8,220 nt of DNA from an uncultured Rikenellaceae bacterium (GCA_947037995.1 CAMQUV010000038.1:1-8220), one strand, 5' to 3'. Counted from the stretch's first letter, positions 1 through 7,341 are shown. Notes: generated by a model from the letters alone, not told the origin. Made by a program: numbers and translations.

Positions 1-1466
1 GTCTTCGCAAATTTCACAGTTACATCATTCTCAATCTGCTCTTTTGTAGCAGAATGCAACGCTACCGAATCCAAAAATATAGACTTAGTAAACATTTCAG
101 CCACTAATTTATCCATTGACTCGTAAGTAAATCCCTCTGGGAGAAACTCTTTTGGCGTGTATTCAACAAATTTTTCGAGCAGGTAATGAGCCGTTGTACT
201 ATCAATTTTCGTCACATAGTCTTTGTAAAAAGCAGGCGAAGCTTTCTGAGGATTTTTATCGTAGTTGGCATTGTAATTAATGGCAAATTTCACCAATTCA
301 ATCGAGAGTGGCGCCTCGATAAAGAGGTCTTTAGCCAAAGAATATTTTTCGAGCGAGTCGTAAAGCGACTGCAACCCTTCGACAATACCTTGGTACTGCG
401 GTTTGTTTTGCACCCAAGTTTTAAATTGTAGCTCGAGTGTCTGCTTAGTCTCAACGGTTTTAAGCCTCTTGAGCCCAAGTGTTTCACCCTGCCATTTTTT
501 CCAAGCGTTAGAGACAGAGGCATTTTTAGCAGCATATTTAATACGCACAAGAGCATCAGCCTCTTGAGCGGCATTCATAATCTCTAAACGGCGTGTTCTA
601 AGTTCGATTTTCAATGGGTTAGAAATCTCTTCGATAAACTTAACAGCCTCAGAGTGAATGTATTGCTGGGTTCTACCCGGAAATCCATAGACGAAGGTAA
701 AATCGCCCTCTTTTATTCCTTTGGCCGAAAGTGTGAAGTGTTTTTTAGGCGTAAAAGGCTTATTGTCAGCACTATACTCGGCTGGATTATTGTCCTTATC
801 GGCATAAACACGGAACATCGAGAAATCTCCCGTATGGCGTGGCCACATCCAGTTGTCCGTATCGCCTCCAAATTTACCAATACTCGATGCAGGCGCGAAT
901 ACTAGTCTTACGTCGCTATAAACTTGATAGACAAATAGATAGAATTCGTTACCATAATATAGCGATTCAATATTTGCTTCGAGTCCTACGCCGTTTTTGG
1001 TGGCTTCTTTGATAATTTTAGCCTTGATTTTTTCGAGTTGTTTCGGATTTTTCGCAGCGTTAATTTGCTCCGTAACGTCTCTCATCTCCTTTAGGAAGTT
1101 GACTTTTAGCCCCGGATTAGCAAGTTCTTGCTGTTTTGAGCGTGCCACAAATCCATCAGTAAGATAGTCATTTTCGAGCGAGCTATGCGACTGGATTTGT
1201 CTGTAACCACAGTGGTGGTTGGTGAGTAGGAGTCCTTCCGATGAAATCATTTCGCCGGTACACCCTCCCCCAAATCGCACAATAGCGTCTTTCAGGCAAG
1301 CGTTGTTAATGTCATAAAGGTCTGCAGCAGAGAGTTTAAGCCCTTTGGCCTGCATATCTTTAATACGTTCTTTGCCGATAAGGCTCGGCAGCCACATTCC
1401 TTCGTCGGCTTTTGCAAAAGGGAGTGCAAGAAGAGCGAGAAGAGTAATTAAGATGATTTTTTTCAT
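1..1466 (-). CDS. S46 family dipeptidyl-peptidase (DPP7/DPP11 type), 3' end outside window
   Basis: S46 serine peptidases release dipeptides from the N-termini of oligopeptides in the periplasm and feed amino-acid catabolism in Bacteroidota. The 488 residues visible (family members are about 700-720) begin with a signal peptide of basic MKK, a Leu-rich core and an AKA cleavage site before DEGMW. The His motif TNHHCGY puts the catalytic His at residue 85, just before Cys as in trypsin-fold enzymes. The catalytic Asp is residue 214, in PRHTGDFSMFR, preceded by SIGKFGGDTDNWMW. The catalytic Ser motif (GGNSGSP in the family) and the residue that separates DPP7 (hydrophobic P1) from DPP11 (acidic P1) lie beyond the left edge, so specificity cannot be read. 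The ATG at 1466 is chosen because the signal peptide starts there. It lies 15 bases after the maf stop, so it is probably the last or a late gene of the minus-strand operon. No stop interrupts the frame to the edge. Confidence 0.95.
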   Translation of the reverse strand, partial: MKKIILITLLALLALPFAKADEGMWLPSLIGKERIKDMQAKGLKLSAADLYDINNACLKDAIVRFGGGCTGEMISSEGLLLTNHHCGYRQIQSHSSLENDYLTDGFVARSKQQELANPGLKVNFLKEMRDVTEQINAAKNPKQLEKIKAKIIKEATKNGVGLEANIESLYYGNEFYLFVYQVYSDVRLVFAPASSIGKFGGDTDNWMWPRHTGDFSMFRVYADKDNNPAEYSADNKPFTPKKHFTLSAKGIKEGDFTFVYGFPGRTQQYIHSEAVKFIEEISNPLKIELRTRRLEIMNAAQEADALVRIKYAAKNASVSNAWKKWQGETLGLKRLKTVETKQTLELQFKTWVQNKPQYQGIVEGLQSLYDSLEKYSLAKDLFIEAPLSIELVKFAINYNANYDKNPQKASPAFYKDYVTKIDSTTAHYLLEKFVEYTPKEFLPEGFTYESMDKLVAEMFTKSIFLDSVALHSATKEQIENDVTVKFAK

Positions 1467-1481
1467 AGTTTAGTTTGTTGT

Positions 1482-2066
1482 TCAGATTATAGATTTTAGT
1501 TGTTTATATAGCATTTGTATAGGTAGTCCCATCACATTGTAGAACGAGCCTTCGATACTCTCAATCGCCACAGCACCAATCCACTCCTGGATTCCGTAGG
1601 CTCCGGCCTTGTCGAAGGGTTTATATTTATTGATATAATATTTTATTTCGCTAGGTTCCAGTTTGGCGAATGTCACTTTAGATTCTGCACTAAAAGTTTT
1701 TCGCAGGTTATTGGTCCTAATTGTCACCCCCGTAACAACGGAATGGGTTTTGCCACTAAGTTGCGTAAGGATTTCGAAGGCATTTTCGGGCGATGTCGGT
1801 TTGCCAAGGATTTTATTATCCGTGATAACGACAGTATCGGCCGTGATAAGTATATCATTTTGGCATATATCGTAGGGGAAGGCATCGGATTTTTTCTGCG
1901 ATATATACTGTGCAACCTCCATCGTGGGGATAGTATTTGGGTACGATTCATCCACTTCGAACGTAGTGTCGACAGTAAATGGAATATCGGCCTGGGTCAT
2001 CAGTTCCCTCCTTCGGGGCGAGCCACTGGCCAGTATAATGTTGTATTGGTTGAGTTTTTCTAGCAT
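1482..2066 (-). CDS. maf: Maf family nucleoside triphosphate pyrophosphatase (dTTP/UTP type)
   Basis: Maf proteins hydrolyse nucleoside triphosphates, often non-canonical or modified ones, to the monophosphate and pyrophosphate in the cytoplasm. The YhdE branch prefers dTTP, UTP and modified pyrimidines. The 194 residues are the normal family length. The substrate-binding loop ASGSPRRRELM is at residues 13-23, the ITADTVV motif with the catalytic Asp77 at 74-80, VVTGVTI at 110-116, and the FDKAGAYGIQ plus IEGSFYNVMGLP block at 151-182. The KAGAYGIQ sequence with Gln160 is the YhdE-like signature, as against the YceF type (m7GTP), so dTTP/UTP preference is inferred. It lies 34 bases after the FAH-fold gene and 15 bases before the S46 peptidase gene, on the same strand. 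In this phylum maf is commonly placed among cell-envelope and nucleotide genes. Family assignment is secure; substrate preference rests on motif similarity only. Confidence 0.95.
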   Translation of the reverse strand: MLEKLNQYNIILASGSPRRRELMTQADIPFTVDTTFEVDESYPNTIPTMEVAQYISQKKSDAFPYDICQNDILITADTVVITDNKILGKPTSPENAFEILTQLSGKTHSVVTGVTIRTNNLRKTFSAESKVTFAKLEPSEIKYYINKYKPFDKAGAYGIQEWIGAVAIESIEGSFYNVMGLPIQMLYKQLKSII

Positions 2067-2100
2067 TTTTCTTATCTTATATTTCAGTTATTTGACCTGT

Positions 2101-2661
2101 TTATTTAACATCAAATTCCTGTAGTTTATTTTCGTCATTAATCCACACTTTGACAGTGTCGTCGATATCAACATTGATGGTATCGGTGAAGGGTATTGCT
2201 ATAATATCGCCTATTTTGAGTGTCATAAAATCCGATAGGTGGGCGATGGTATTATTCACATCCTCTTGTTGGTTTAGTACCTCAACATTTTCATTATTTA
2301 TAGTCGCTGTGGGCGTAATATTTTGCGTAGCGTCAACGAACAGTGGTGCGATTGCGAATGAGTGGTCGAATGCAGTAGCCATATCCCAGGGTTGATTCTG
2401 CACGATAAGGTTTTGTGCGGTAAAAATTACGGCGGTAGAGATTTGCGTATAGCATCTTGGAGCAAATTTGGGCTCAATAGCTTTTGCAATACGGTTTATT
2501 TTGTAGACCGTAGCAAACTGCGCTGTAAGGTTGCTGGCAAATTCAGGCACAAAGAACGTCTCGTTATTACGCAACATCGCCGTATCGGGTCTGAGGTGGT
2601 AATAGGGTTTCGCCGTAGTGCTTGTAGCACTGTTAGAGGTATTTATGCAAATTATTTTCAT
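2101..2661 (-). CDS. Degenerate fumarylacetoacetate hydrolase (FAH)-fold protein, probable pseudoenzyme
   Basis: This 186-residue protein aligns along most of its length with the short (about 200 residue) FAH-family proteins of Bacteroidota. Visible landmarks are an N-terminal MKIICI, HLRPDTAML (family: FLKPDTAL) at 22-30, FFVPEF at 36-41, VYKINRIAKAI at 52-62, PWDMATAFD at 91-99, and FMTLKIGDII with a C-terminal ENKLQEFDVK. The catalytic chemistry appears lost. The metal-binding E-x-E reads Q48-F-A50. The D-F-T-A-R-D motif reads I79-F-T-A-Q-N84, replacing the Asp ligand. The GTPxGV loop reads IPFTDTI. The usual N-terminal GRNYxxH is NTSNSAT. The frame is intact and the gene sits 30 bases after lpxB and 34 before maf, so it looks retained rather than decaying. 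A hydrolase or isomerase function should not be transferred to it. A structural, binding or regulatory role is possible but unproven. Alignment was made by eye against the remembered family pattern. Confidence 0.75.
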   Translation of the reverse strand: MKIICINTSNSATSTTAKPYYHLRPDTAMLRNNETFFVPEFASNLTAQFATVYKINRIAKAIEPKFAPRCYTQISTAVIFTAQNLIVQNQPWDMATAFDHSFAIAPLFVDATQNITPTATINNENVEVLNQQEDVNNTIAHLSDFMTLKIGDIIAIPFTDTINVDIDDTVKVWINDENKLQEFDVK

Positions 2662-2691
2662 ATATCAGTAATTGTGTTGTAAGGCTATAGT

Positions 2692-3795
2692 TTAATTTAG
2701 TTTCGCAACAATGTCTTGTGCCACTCTCTCGGAGGCTCCACTCTGCCCTACTGTTTCTATTAGTTCTTGGTAATCTTGTTGGAGCTTTGGTAGTCCACTC
2801 CCCCCGGGCATTATCCGTTGAAGCTCGCTAAGGCACTTTTGGGGCGTTAGCTCTTGCTGGATTAGTTCTGTTACTGCGGTTCTATCGAGTATTATGTTAA
2901 CGAGTGAAATCCATTTGATTTTAAGCACTTTTCGGGCAATAGCCACCGATACAGCTCCACCAGCATAACAGACCACTTGTGGCACCCCTAGCAGCGCTGT
3001 TTCGAGCGTTGCCGTTCCCGATTTAACGAGAGCCGCCTCGGCCGACATTAGCACGTCGGTTGTTTGGTTATAGGCTATTTTAATATCCGTCCCTTTAAGT
3101 ATGTTTTCATAGAGCGATTTATCGAGCCAATCCACCGCCGTTACGACACCTTGGTATTGTGGTAGTAGTTTCATAGTCCTAGCCATTACGGGGAGAATAT
3201 GTTTCACCTCCATAACTCTACTACCTGCCACCAGCGCAATAATTGGCTTGGGTGATTCGTACTGTGAGAATTGTTCTTTGGACTGTTCGATTGAATCCAT
3301 CAGGGGATTTCCTTTATATATGGCTTTGATACCATATTTCTCGAAAAACTCCACTTCGAACGGGAATATCACATAGAGGTCGTCCACAACTTTACGAATT
3401 GTTTTGATACGTCCTTTTTTCCACGCCCACACTTTCGGGGCAATATAATAGGCCGTTTTTATATTGTTTTGCTTGGCAAATGCCGCCATTTTAAGATTAA
3501 AGCCCGGATAGTCTATTAGGATTAGTACATCGGGTTTGAATTGAAGGATATCGCTCTTACCAAATTTTATTAGGTTGAGTATTTTGCCTAAGTTTTTAAC
3601 TACTTCGAGGAACCCCATAATCGAGTTCTCCTTATAGTGTTTCACCAGCGTCCCCCTCTCGCCCGCTTGTTGCTGCATCAGCTCCCCGCCCCAGAAACGT
3701 ATTTGCGCTTTTGGGTCACTCTGAATAATTCCTTTTATAAGGTTGGCACCGTGCAGGTCGGCCGATGGCTCTCCCGCAATAATATAGTACTTCAT
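2692..3795 (-). CDS. lpxB: Lipid-A-disaccharide synthase LpxB
   Basis: LpxB is a GT19 glycosyltransferase that joins UDP-2,3-diacylglucosamine to lipid X (2,3-diacylglucosamine 1-phosphate), giving the disaccharide backbone of lipid A at the inner face of the cytoplasmic membrane. The 367 residues are slightly shorter than the E. coli enzyme (382). Motifs are the N-terminal AGEPSADLHGANLI (7-20), RFWGGELM (33-40), LIDYPGFN (93-100) with Asp95 matching the proposed catalytic Asp, YYIAPKVWAWKKGRI (116-130), YKGNPLMDS (160-168), the phosphate loop AGSR (190-193), and KSGTATLETALLGVP (258-272) of the donor-binding domain. Residue 12 is Ala where the family usually has Gly (GExSGD). The ATG at 3795 gives a methionine directly before the first beta strand. 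It follows trmD by 29 bases and precedes the FAH-fold gene by 30. It implies a lipid A-bearing outer membrane, so a Gram-negative organism. Confidence 0.96.
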   Translation of the reverse strand: MKYYIIAGEPSADLHGANLIKGIIQSDPKAQIRFWGGELMQQQAGERGTLVKHYKENSIMGFLEVVKNLGKILNLIKFGKSDILQFKPDVLILIDYPGFNLKMAAFAKQNNIKTAYYIAPKVWAWKKGRIKTIRKVVDDLYVIFPFEVEFFEKYGIKAIYKGNPLMDSIEQSKEQFSQYESPKPIIALVAGSRVMEVKHILPVMARTMKLLPQYQGVVTAVDWLDKSLYENILKGTDIKIAYNQTTDVLMSAEAALVKSGTATLETALLGVPQVVCYAGGAVSVAIARKVLKIKWISLVNIILDRTAVTELIQQELTPQKCLSELQRIMPGGSGLPKLQQDYQELIETVGQSGASERVAQDIVAKLN

Positions 3796-3824
3796 AGGGG
3801 TCTGTGATATTTACTTAGTATGTT

Positions 3825-4502
3825 TTATTCTTCCATTAGGTCGGGTCGGAGTCTCTGCGTTCTTTCGATTGATTGCGCGTCTTTCCATTTGTCGATTTCG
3901 GCAAAATTTCCTGAGAGCAACACTGGCGGAACTCCCCAGCCATTAAATTCAGAGGGTCGTGTGTAGACAGGTGGTGCCAGCAGATTGTCTTGAAAACTAT
4001 CCGATAGTGCCGATGCTTCGTCGCCGATACATCCGGGTATGATTCTCACCACACTATCCGTTATAATCGCCGCAGCGAGCTCTCCGCCCGTTAGAACATA
4101 GTCGCCGATAGAGATTTCCATCGTAATAAGGTTCTCACGCACTCTATGGTCTACGCCTTTGTAGTGCCCACATAGTATGATTATATTCTTCATAGTCGAC
4201 AGGTGGTTCGCCTGCACTTGGTTGTGTGTCTTACCATCGGGCGAGGTGTAAATTATCTCGTCATAGTCTCTTTGAGATTTTAGCTCCTCGATACATCTGT
4301 ATATTGGTTCAATCATCATTACCATTCCCGCTTCGCCCCCATAGGGATAGTCGTCCACAGTCTTGCGAACATCCGTTGTCCAATCCCTCAAATCGTGTGT
4401 ATGAATCTCCACAAGCCCCTTGTCTTGAGCTCGCTTAATAATTGATTCGCTAAATGGTCCGTCCAGCAAATGTGGATGCAATGTTATTATATCTATACGC
4501 AT
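3825..4502 (-). CDS. trmD: tRNA (guanine(37)-N1)-methyltransferase TrmD
   Basis: TrmD methylates N1 of G37, next to the anticodon, in tRNAs that read CUN, CCN and CGG, and prevents +1 frameshifting. It is a SPOUT-class homodimer using S-adenosylmethionine bound in a trefoil knot. The 225 residues carry the family motifs in order: [11 protein letters not shown] (52-62), [11 protein letters not shown] (85-95), [11 protein letters not shown] (111-121), and [13 protein letters not shown] (131-143), which forms the knot and SAM pocket. Arg153 lies in VVRIIPG. Then [16 protein letters not shown] (168-183) has Asp168 at the position of the catalytic Asp, followed by [11 protein letters not shown] and the C-terminal helix [12 protein letters not shown]. 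The start codon is two bases after the stop of the upstream MBL gene, so the two are likely translationally coupled. The usual partners rimM, rpsP and rplS are absent nearby, as is common in Bacteroidota. Family and function are secure. Confidence 0.97.
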   Translation of the reverse strand: MRIDIITLHPHLLDGPFSESIIKRAQDKGLVEIHTHDLRDWTTDVRKTVDDYPYGGEAGMVMMIEPIYRCIEELKSQRDYDEIIYTSPDGKTHNQVQANHLSTMKNIIILCGHYKGVDHRVRENLITMEISIGDYVLTGGELAAAIITDSVVRIIPGCIGDEASALSDSFQDNLLAPPVYTRPSEFNGWGVPPVLLSGNFAEIDKWKDAQSIERTQRLRPDLMEE

Positions 4503-4504
4503 AT

Positions 4505-5170
4505 TTAAAATTTTGTGTTTCCTTCTATTATGTCCGTAATAAAGGGATTTCTCTGACCCTCACTCGCCAACGACGAATCGGCACCGTGTCCCGGGAATAT
4601 TCTCACATCTCCGCCCAACGGCAAAATATTATTCATTATACTTGTCATAAGGACTTTGTAGTCCCCTCCGGGCAGGTCTGTGCGGCCTATGCTCTCTTTG
4701 AAGAGTGTATCGCCAGTAACGAGAATTTTCTCCGCCTCGAGGTAGAATGCCACTCCCCCCGGTGTATGACCCGGCGAAGGAATCACCATTATTTTTTCGT
4801 CTCCGAGCATTATATGGTCAGTTTGCGCCAAATCAACATCGACCGACGGCACAACATCCATATCGAACCCCATATTAGCGGCATAGTCTAGGTTGGCGTT
4901 CAACACCATATCGTCCGCACGATTCATCGCAAAAGGGATTTCGTACTCCCCCACTGTCCACACCACACCACAAACGTGGTCGATATGTCCGTGCGTTGCC
5001 GCCACCATAATTGGCCTAAGCTCGTTTTTGTTTAGAAACCCTCTGAGTGCCTCGCATTCCTGCGGATTGCTCATTCCTGGGTCGATAATTATAGCCTCCT
5101 TAGCGTCGTTCGACAAGACGTAAGTGTTTTCCCCGAAAGGATTAAATTGAATTTTAGCAAGTTTTAACAT
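4505..5170 (-). CDS. MBL-fold metallo-hydrolase, glyoxalase II-like
   Basis: A cytoplasmic metallo-beta-lactamase-fold hydrolase of 221 residues, in the glyoxalase II-like (YcbL-type) group. The full two-metal ligand set is visible: THGHIDH at 59-65 (His60, His62, Asp64, His65), His134 in SPGHTPGG, Asp153 in VTGDTLF, and His194 in FPGHGADS. The N-terminal [13 protein letters not shown] and IIIDPG are typical of this group. It lacks the long C-terminal substrate domain of classical glyoxalase II, so activity on S-lactoylglutathione should not be assumed; the substrate is unknown, with a thioester a reasonable guess. It is the first gene of the minus-strand operon, with its ATG about 33 bases from a -7 promoter element on the opposite side of the divergent intergenic region. 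Its stop is two bases from the trmD start. No signal peptide is seen. Fold confidence is very high; substrate confidence is low. Confidence 0.92.
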   Translation of the reverse strand: MLKLAKIQFNPFGENTYVLSNDAKEAIIIDPGMSNPQECEALRGFLNKNELRPIMVAATHGHIDHVCGVVWTVGEYEIPFAMNRADDMVLNANLDYAANMGFDMDVVPSVDVDLAQTDHIMLGDEKIMVIPSPGHTPGGVAFYLEAEKILVTGDTLFKESIGRTDLPGGDYKVLMTSIMNNILPLGGDVRIFPGHGADSSLASEGQRNPFITDIIEGNTKF

Positions 5171-5190
5171 AATTTTTCTATACTTATTTT

Positions 5191-5220
5191 TTTGTTATTG
5201 CCCAAAAATAGGTAAATTTG
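5191..5220 (+). promoter_or_regulatory. Bacteroidota-type promoter for rlmD
   Basis: A -33 box TTTG at 5191-5194 and a -7 box TAAATTTG at 5213-5220 (consensus TAnnTTTG) are separated by 18 bases, close to the usual spacing for the primary sigma factor of this phylum. Transcription would start at about 5226, leaving a leader of roughly 20 bases before the ATG at 5248. This placement also argues against the in-frame TTG at 5218 being a start, because it lies inside the -7 box. Confidence 0.72.
5203..5210 (-). promoter_or_regulatory. -7 promoter element for the minus-strand operon
   Basis: On the minus strand this reads TATTTTTG, a full match to the Bacteroidota -7 consensus TAnnTTTG. It lies about 32 bases upstream of the ATG of the MBL-fold gene, giving a short leader of roughly 25-30 bases. 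The matching -33 box is weak: a T-run at about 5230-5234 instead of TTTG. It is the only good match upstream of the six-gene cluster and lies two bases from the -7 element of the opposing promoter. Confidence 0.6.
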
Positions 5221-5247
5221 TACACTTTTAAAAATTTTAATACAATT

Positions 5248-6684
5248 ATGGCCAGAAAAAAATCGAAATACCCGCATATAGAAAACCTAGAAATTACGGA
5301 TATAGCCGCTGAAGGCAAATCACTAGGACGCGTAGACGACAAAATTGTCTTCGTTACTAACACAGTCCCAGGCGACATTGTCGACGTGCAAATCAACAGC
5401 TCGAGGCGCCGCTTTATGGAGGCCTATGTCACTGAATATAAGGTGCTTTCACCAATGCGAGCAGAGCCTTTTTGCGAACATTTTGGCGAGTGCGGAGGCT
5501 GCAAATGGCAGGCGCTACCATACCAAAAACAACTCGATTTTAAACAGACTCAAGTCCTAGACCAATTGAGCCGTATCGGCAAAATCGAACTTCCCGAAAT
5601 TATGCCTATCATAGGGTCTGACAAAACTACACACTATCGCAACAAACTAGAATATACCTTCTCGAACAAACGCTGGATTCCACGCACCGAAATGGCCGCC
5701 AAAGAGGACGAAGAGATTCCACGTGGCGACGCTCTGGGATTTCATATCCCCGGTATGTTTGACAAAATTATTGATATCAACACCTGCCACCTACAAGCAG
5801 AACCATCGAACGCTATTCGACTAAGCCTCAAAGAGTTTTCCGTTAATAACAACCTCGAATTCTACGACCTGCGCACACACGAAGGGCTGATGAGAAACCT
5901 TGTGATTAGAACTAGCACCACGGGGCAAGTTATGGTTATAGTAGTGTTTGCCAAAGATGCCGAAAAAGAGAGAATCGCAGTGATGGAACACCTCAAAACT
6001 TCGTTCCCCGAAATCACTTCGCTAGGGTATATTATCAATACCAAACTCAATGACTCAATGGGAGACCAAACAGTTATTATATACAGCGGAAAACCATATA
6101 TGGAAGAGAAAATGGAAAATCTAACGTTCCGTATTAATCCAAAATCGTTCTACCAAACCAATTCCGAACAAGCACTCGAACTCTATAAAGTTACACGCGA
6201 TTTTGCCGAACTATCGGGCAACGAAACACTCTACGACCTGTACACAGGCACAGGAACTATTGCCAATTTCGTAGCCAAAGGTTGCAAAAAAGTAGTCGGA
6301 GTGGAATACGTTCCCGAAGCCATAGAAGACGCTAAAATAAATTCGCAAATTAATGACGTTCATAATACTACATTCTTTGCCGGTGATATGAAAGATGTTC
6401 TCAATGATGAGTTTATTGCTCAACACGGAAAACCAGACGTTATTATCCTCGACCCTCCAAGAGCCGGAATACACGAAGATGTAGCGAAAGTTATACTTAA
6501 CGCCGAACCGCAAATCATTGTTTATGTCTCGTGCAACCCTGCGACACAGGCGCGCGACCTTGCCATATTTGATGAGAAATATATCGTTACGAAAGTTCAA
6601 CCTGTCGATATGTTCCCACATACGCACCACGTCGAAAATGTTGTGCAACTTTTCAAAAGAGAACACTACAAAACTCAAGAATAA
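5248..6684 (+). CDS. rlmD: 23S rRNA (uracil-C5)-methyltransferase, RlmD/RumA family
   Basis: A SAM-dependent, iron-sulfur-containing methyltransferase that forms 5-methyluridine in 23S rRNA (U1939 in E. coli for RlmD; related enzymes act on U747 or both). From the ATG at 5248 it has 478 residues. An N-terminal TRAM RNA-binding domain (about 8-66) is followed by Cys76, Cys82 and Cys85 in FCEHFGECGGCKW, plus Cys180 in DINTCHLQ, together the four ligands of a 4Fe-4S cluster. The methyltransferase domain shows NPKSFYQTN (297-305), the SAM loop LYDLYTGTGTIAN (328-340), GVEYVPEAI (351-359), LDPPRAG (401-407), the catalytic Cys429 in YVSCNPAT, and Glu463 in HHVEN as probable general base. A longer frame opens at a TTG at 5218, but that codon lies inside the -7 promoter box, so ATG 5248 (MARKKSK) is preferred. 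It is divergent from the six-gene minus-strand operon. The site modified cannot be decided from sequence. Confidence 0.95.
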   Translation: MARKKSKYPHIENLEITDIAAEGKSLGRVDDKIVFVTNTVPGDIVDVQINSSRRRFMEAYVTEYKVLSPMRAEPFCEHFGECGGCKWQALPYQKQLDFKQTQVLDQLSRIGKIELPEIMPIIGSDKTTHYRNKLEYTFSNKRWIPRTEMAAKEDEEIPRGDALGFHIPGMFDKIIDINTCHLQAEPSNAIRLSLKEFSVNNNLEFYDLRTHEGLMRNLVIRTSTTGQVMVIVVFAKDAEKERIAVMEHLKTSFPEITSLGYIINTKLNDSMGDQTVIIYSGKPYMEEKMENLTFRINPKSFYQTNSEQALELYKVTRDFAELSGNETLYDLYTGTGTIANFVAKGCKKVVGVEYVPEAIEDAKINSQINDVHNTTFFAGDMKDVLNDEFIAQHGKPDVIILDPPRAGIHEDVAKVILNAEPQIIVYVSCNPATQARDLAIFDEKYIVTKVQPVDMFPHTHHVENVVQLFKREHYKTQE

Positions 6685-6706
6685 AAGACTAATTTGAAGA
6701 TGACAA

Positions 6707-6744
6707 CACCTCGTAGGGAATGTAGATTTCCTGCGACACTGGTG
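6707..6744 (+). other. Stable hairpin in the rlmD-cdd spacer
   Basis: TCGTAGGGAA (6711-6720) pairs over all ten positions with TTTCCTGCGA (6727-6736), counting two G-U pairs, around the six-base loop TGTAGA. CACC (6707-6710) and GGTG (6741-6744) add four more pairs across a CACT bulge. No T-tract follows, so it is not a standard intrinsic terminator. It may stabilise the 3' end of the rlmD mRNA or act in the cdd leader. It lies entirely inside a 22-codon ORF (ATG 6700 to TAG 6768, MTTPRREC...) whose translation would melt the hairpin; whether that ORF is used is unknown. Confidence 0.55.
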
Positions 6745-6799
6745 CCAAATTCATACGCCAAAACATAGAAACCACTAACTTTTAACAAAAATTAACACT

Positions 6800-7195
6800 A
6801 TGAAAAATCTACTCTCAAAAGCACTCCAAGCAGCGCAAAACAGCTATTCGCCCTACTCCAAATTCAAAGTTGGAGCAGCTGTGGAACTCGACAACGGAGA
6901 AGTCGTAACAGGAACCAATTTTGAAAACGCTTCGTACGGACTCACTATGTGCGCCGAACGAATTGCTATTTATATAGCCCAAAATAGATTTCCCGATGCT
7001 AAAATCATAACTCTAGCTATCGCTTCGCCAACTCTCAAAAACGGAATACTGTCTCCCTGCGGAGCCTGCCGAGAAGTTATGAGCGAAGTAGTCAGAAAAC
7101 AAGGACTCGACTTTAGAGTGATTATGCAAACACCTAACGACGAATTCACGCTCTCAACAGCATCAGAACTACTGCCTATCGCATTCAGATTCTAA
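6800..7195 (+). CDS. cdd: Cytidine deaminase
   Basis: A homotetrameric-type cytidine deaminase that hydrolytically deaminates cytidine and deoxycytidine to uridine and deoxyuridine in pyrimidine salvage, in the cytoplasm. The 131 residues match the short class (T-CDA, about 130-136). SPYSKFKVGAA (17-27) and FENASYGLTMCAER (41-54) give the Asn/Glu substrate contacts, the zinc ligand Cys51 and the catalytic Glu53. SPCGACREV (85-93) provides zinc ligands Cys87 and Cys90. The C-terminal ELLPIAFRF is the usual end of the family and carries the conserved Phe that reaches a neighbouring subunit. It lies 115 bases after rlmD. The upstream sequence is A-rich without a clear Shine-Dalgarno motif, as usual here. 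A partial -7-like TAACTTTT lies at 6776-6783 but its fit is poor, so cdd may be transcribed from rlmD or from its own unrecognised promoter. Confidence 0.96.
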   Translation: MKNLLSKALQAAQNSYSPYSKFKVGAAVELDNGEVVTGTNFENASYGLTMCAERIAIYIAQNRFPDAKIITLAIASPTLKNGILSPCGACREVMSEVVRKQGLDFRVIMQTPNDEFTLSTASELLPIAFRF

Positions 7196-7225
7196 TAGGC
7201 AGACATAGAAACACAATTATACTAG

Positions 7226-7279
7226 CCCTCGTATTACGAACAATCACTCTTTTTTTTAGATGATGGCGTTATGCGAGGG
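7226..7279. repeat. Inverted repeat downstream of cdd
   Basis: CCCTCGTATTACG (7226-7238) and CGTTATGCGAGGG (7267-7279) are inverted copies that pair at 12 of 13 positions, with one T-T mismatch and one wobble, around a 28-base loop. An eight-or-more T-run lies inside the loop (about 7249-7257), not after the 3' arm, so it is not a canonical rho-independent terminator in the plus direction. It sits 31 bases after the cdd stop and may still protect or end the cdd transcript. Confidence 0.5.
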
Positions 7280-7341
7280 TATTTATTTTCGGTAATTATA
7301 TACCTGTTTACATTGATATTTTTTATTTTTTTGATTCTACA

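Noticed and set aside
186..574. Open frames on both strands inside the S46 peptidase gene
   Set aside because: They overlap a gene with clear catalytic motifs, have low-complexity, Arg/Phe- or Leu-rich content without recognisable domains, and are shadows of it.
4454..4891. 145-codon plus-strand frame across the MBL gene and the trmD start
   Set aside because: It is antisense to conserved metal-binding and SPOUT-family coding sequence, shows no domain and has no promoter of the local type.
5218..5247. N-terminal extension of rlmD from a TTG at 5218
   Set aside because: The TTG is part of the -7 promoter box TAAATTTG, and family members start at the MARKK-type methionine encoded at 5248.
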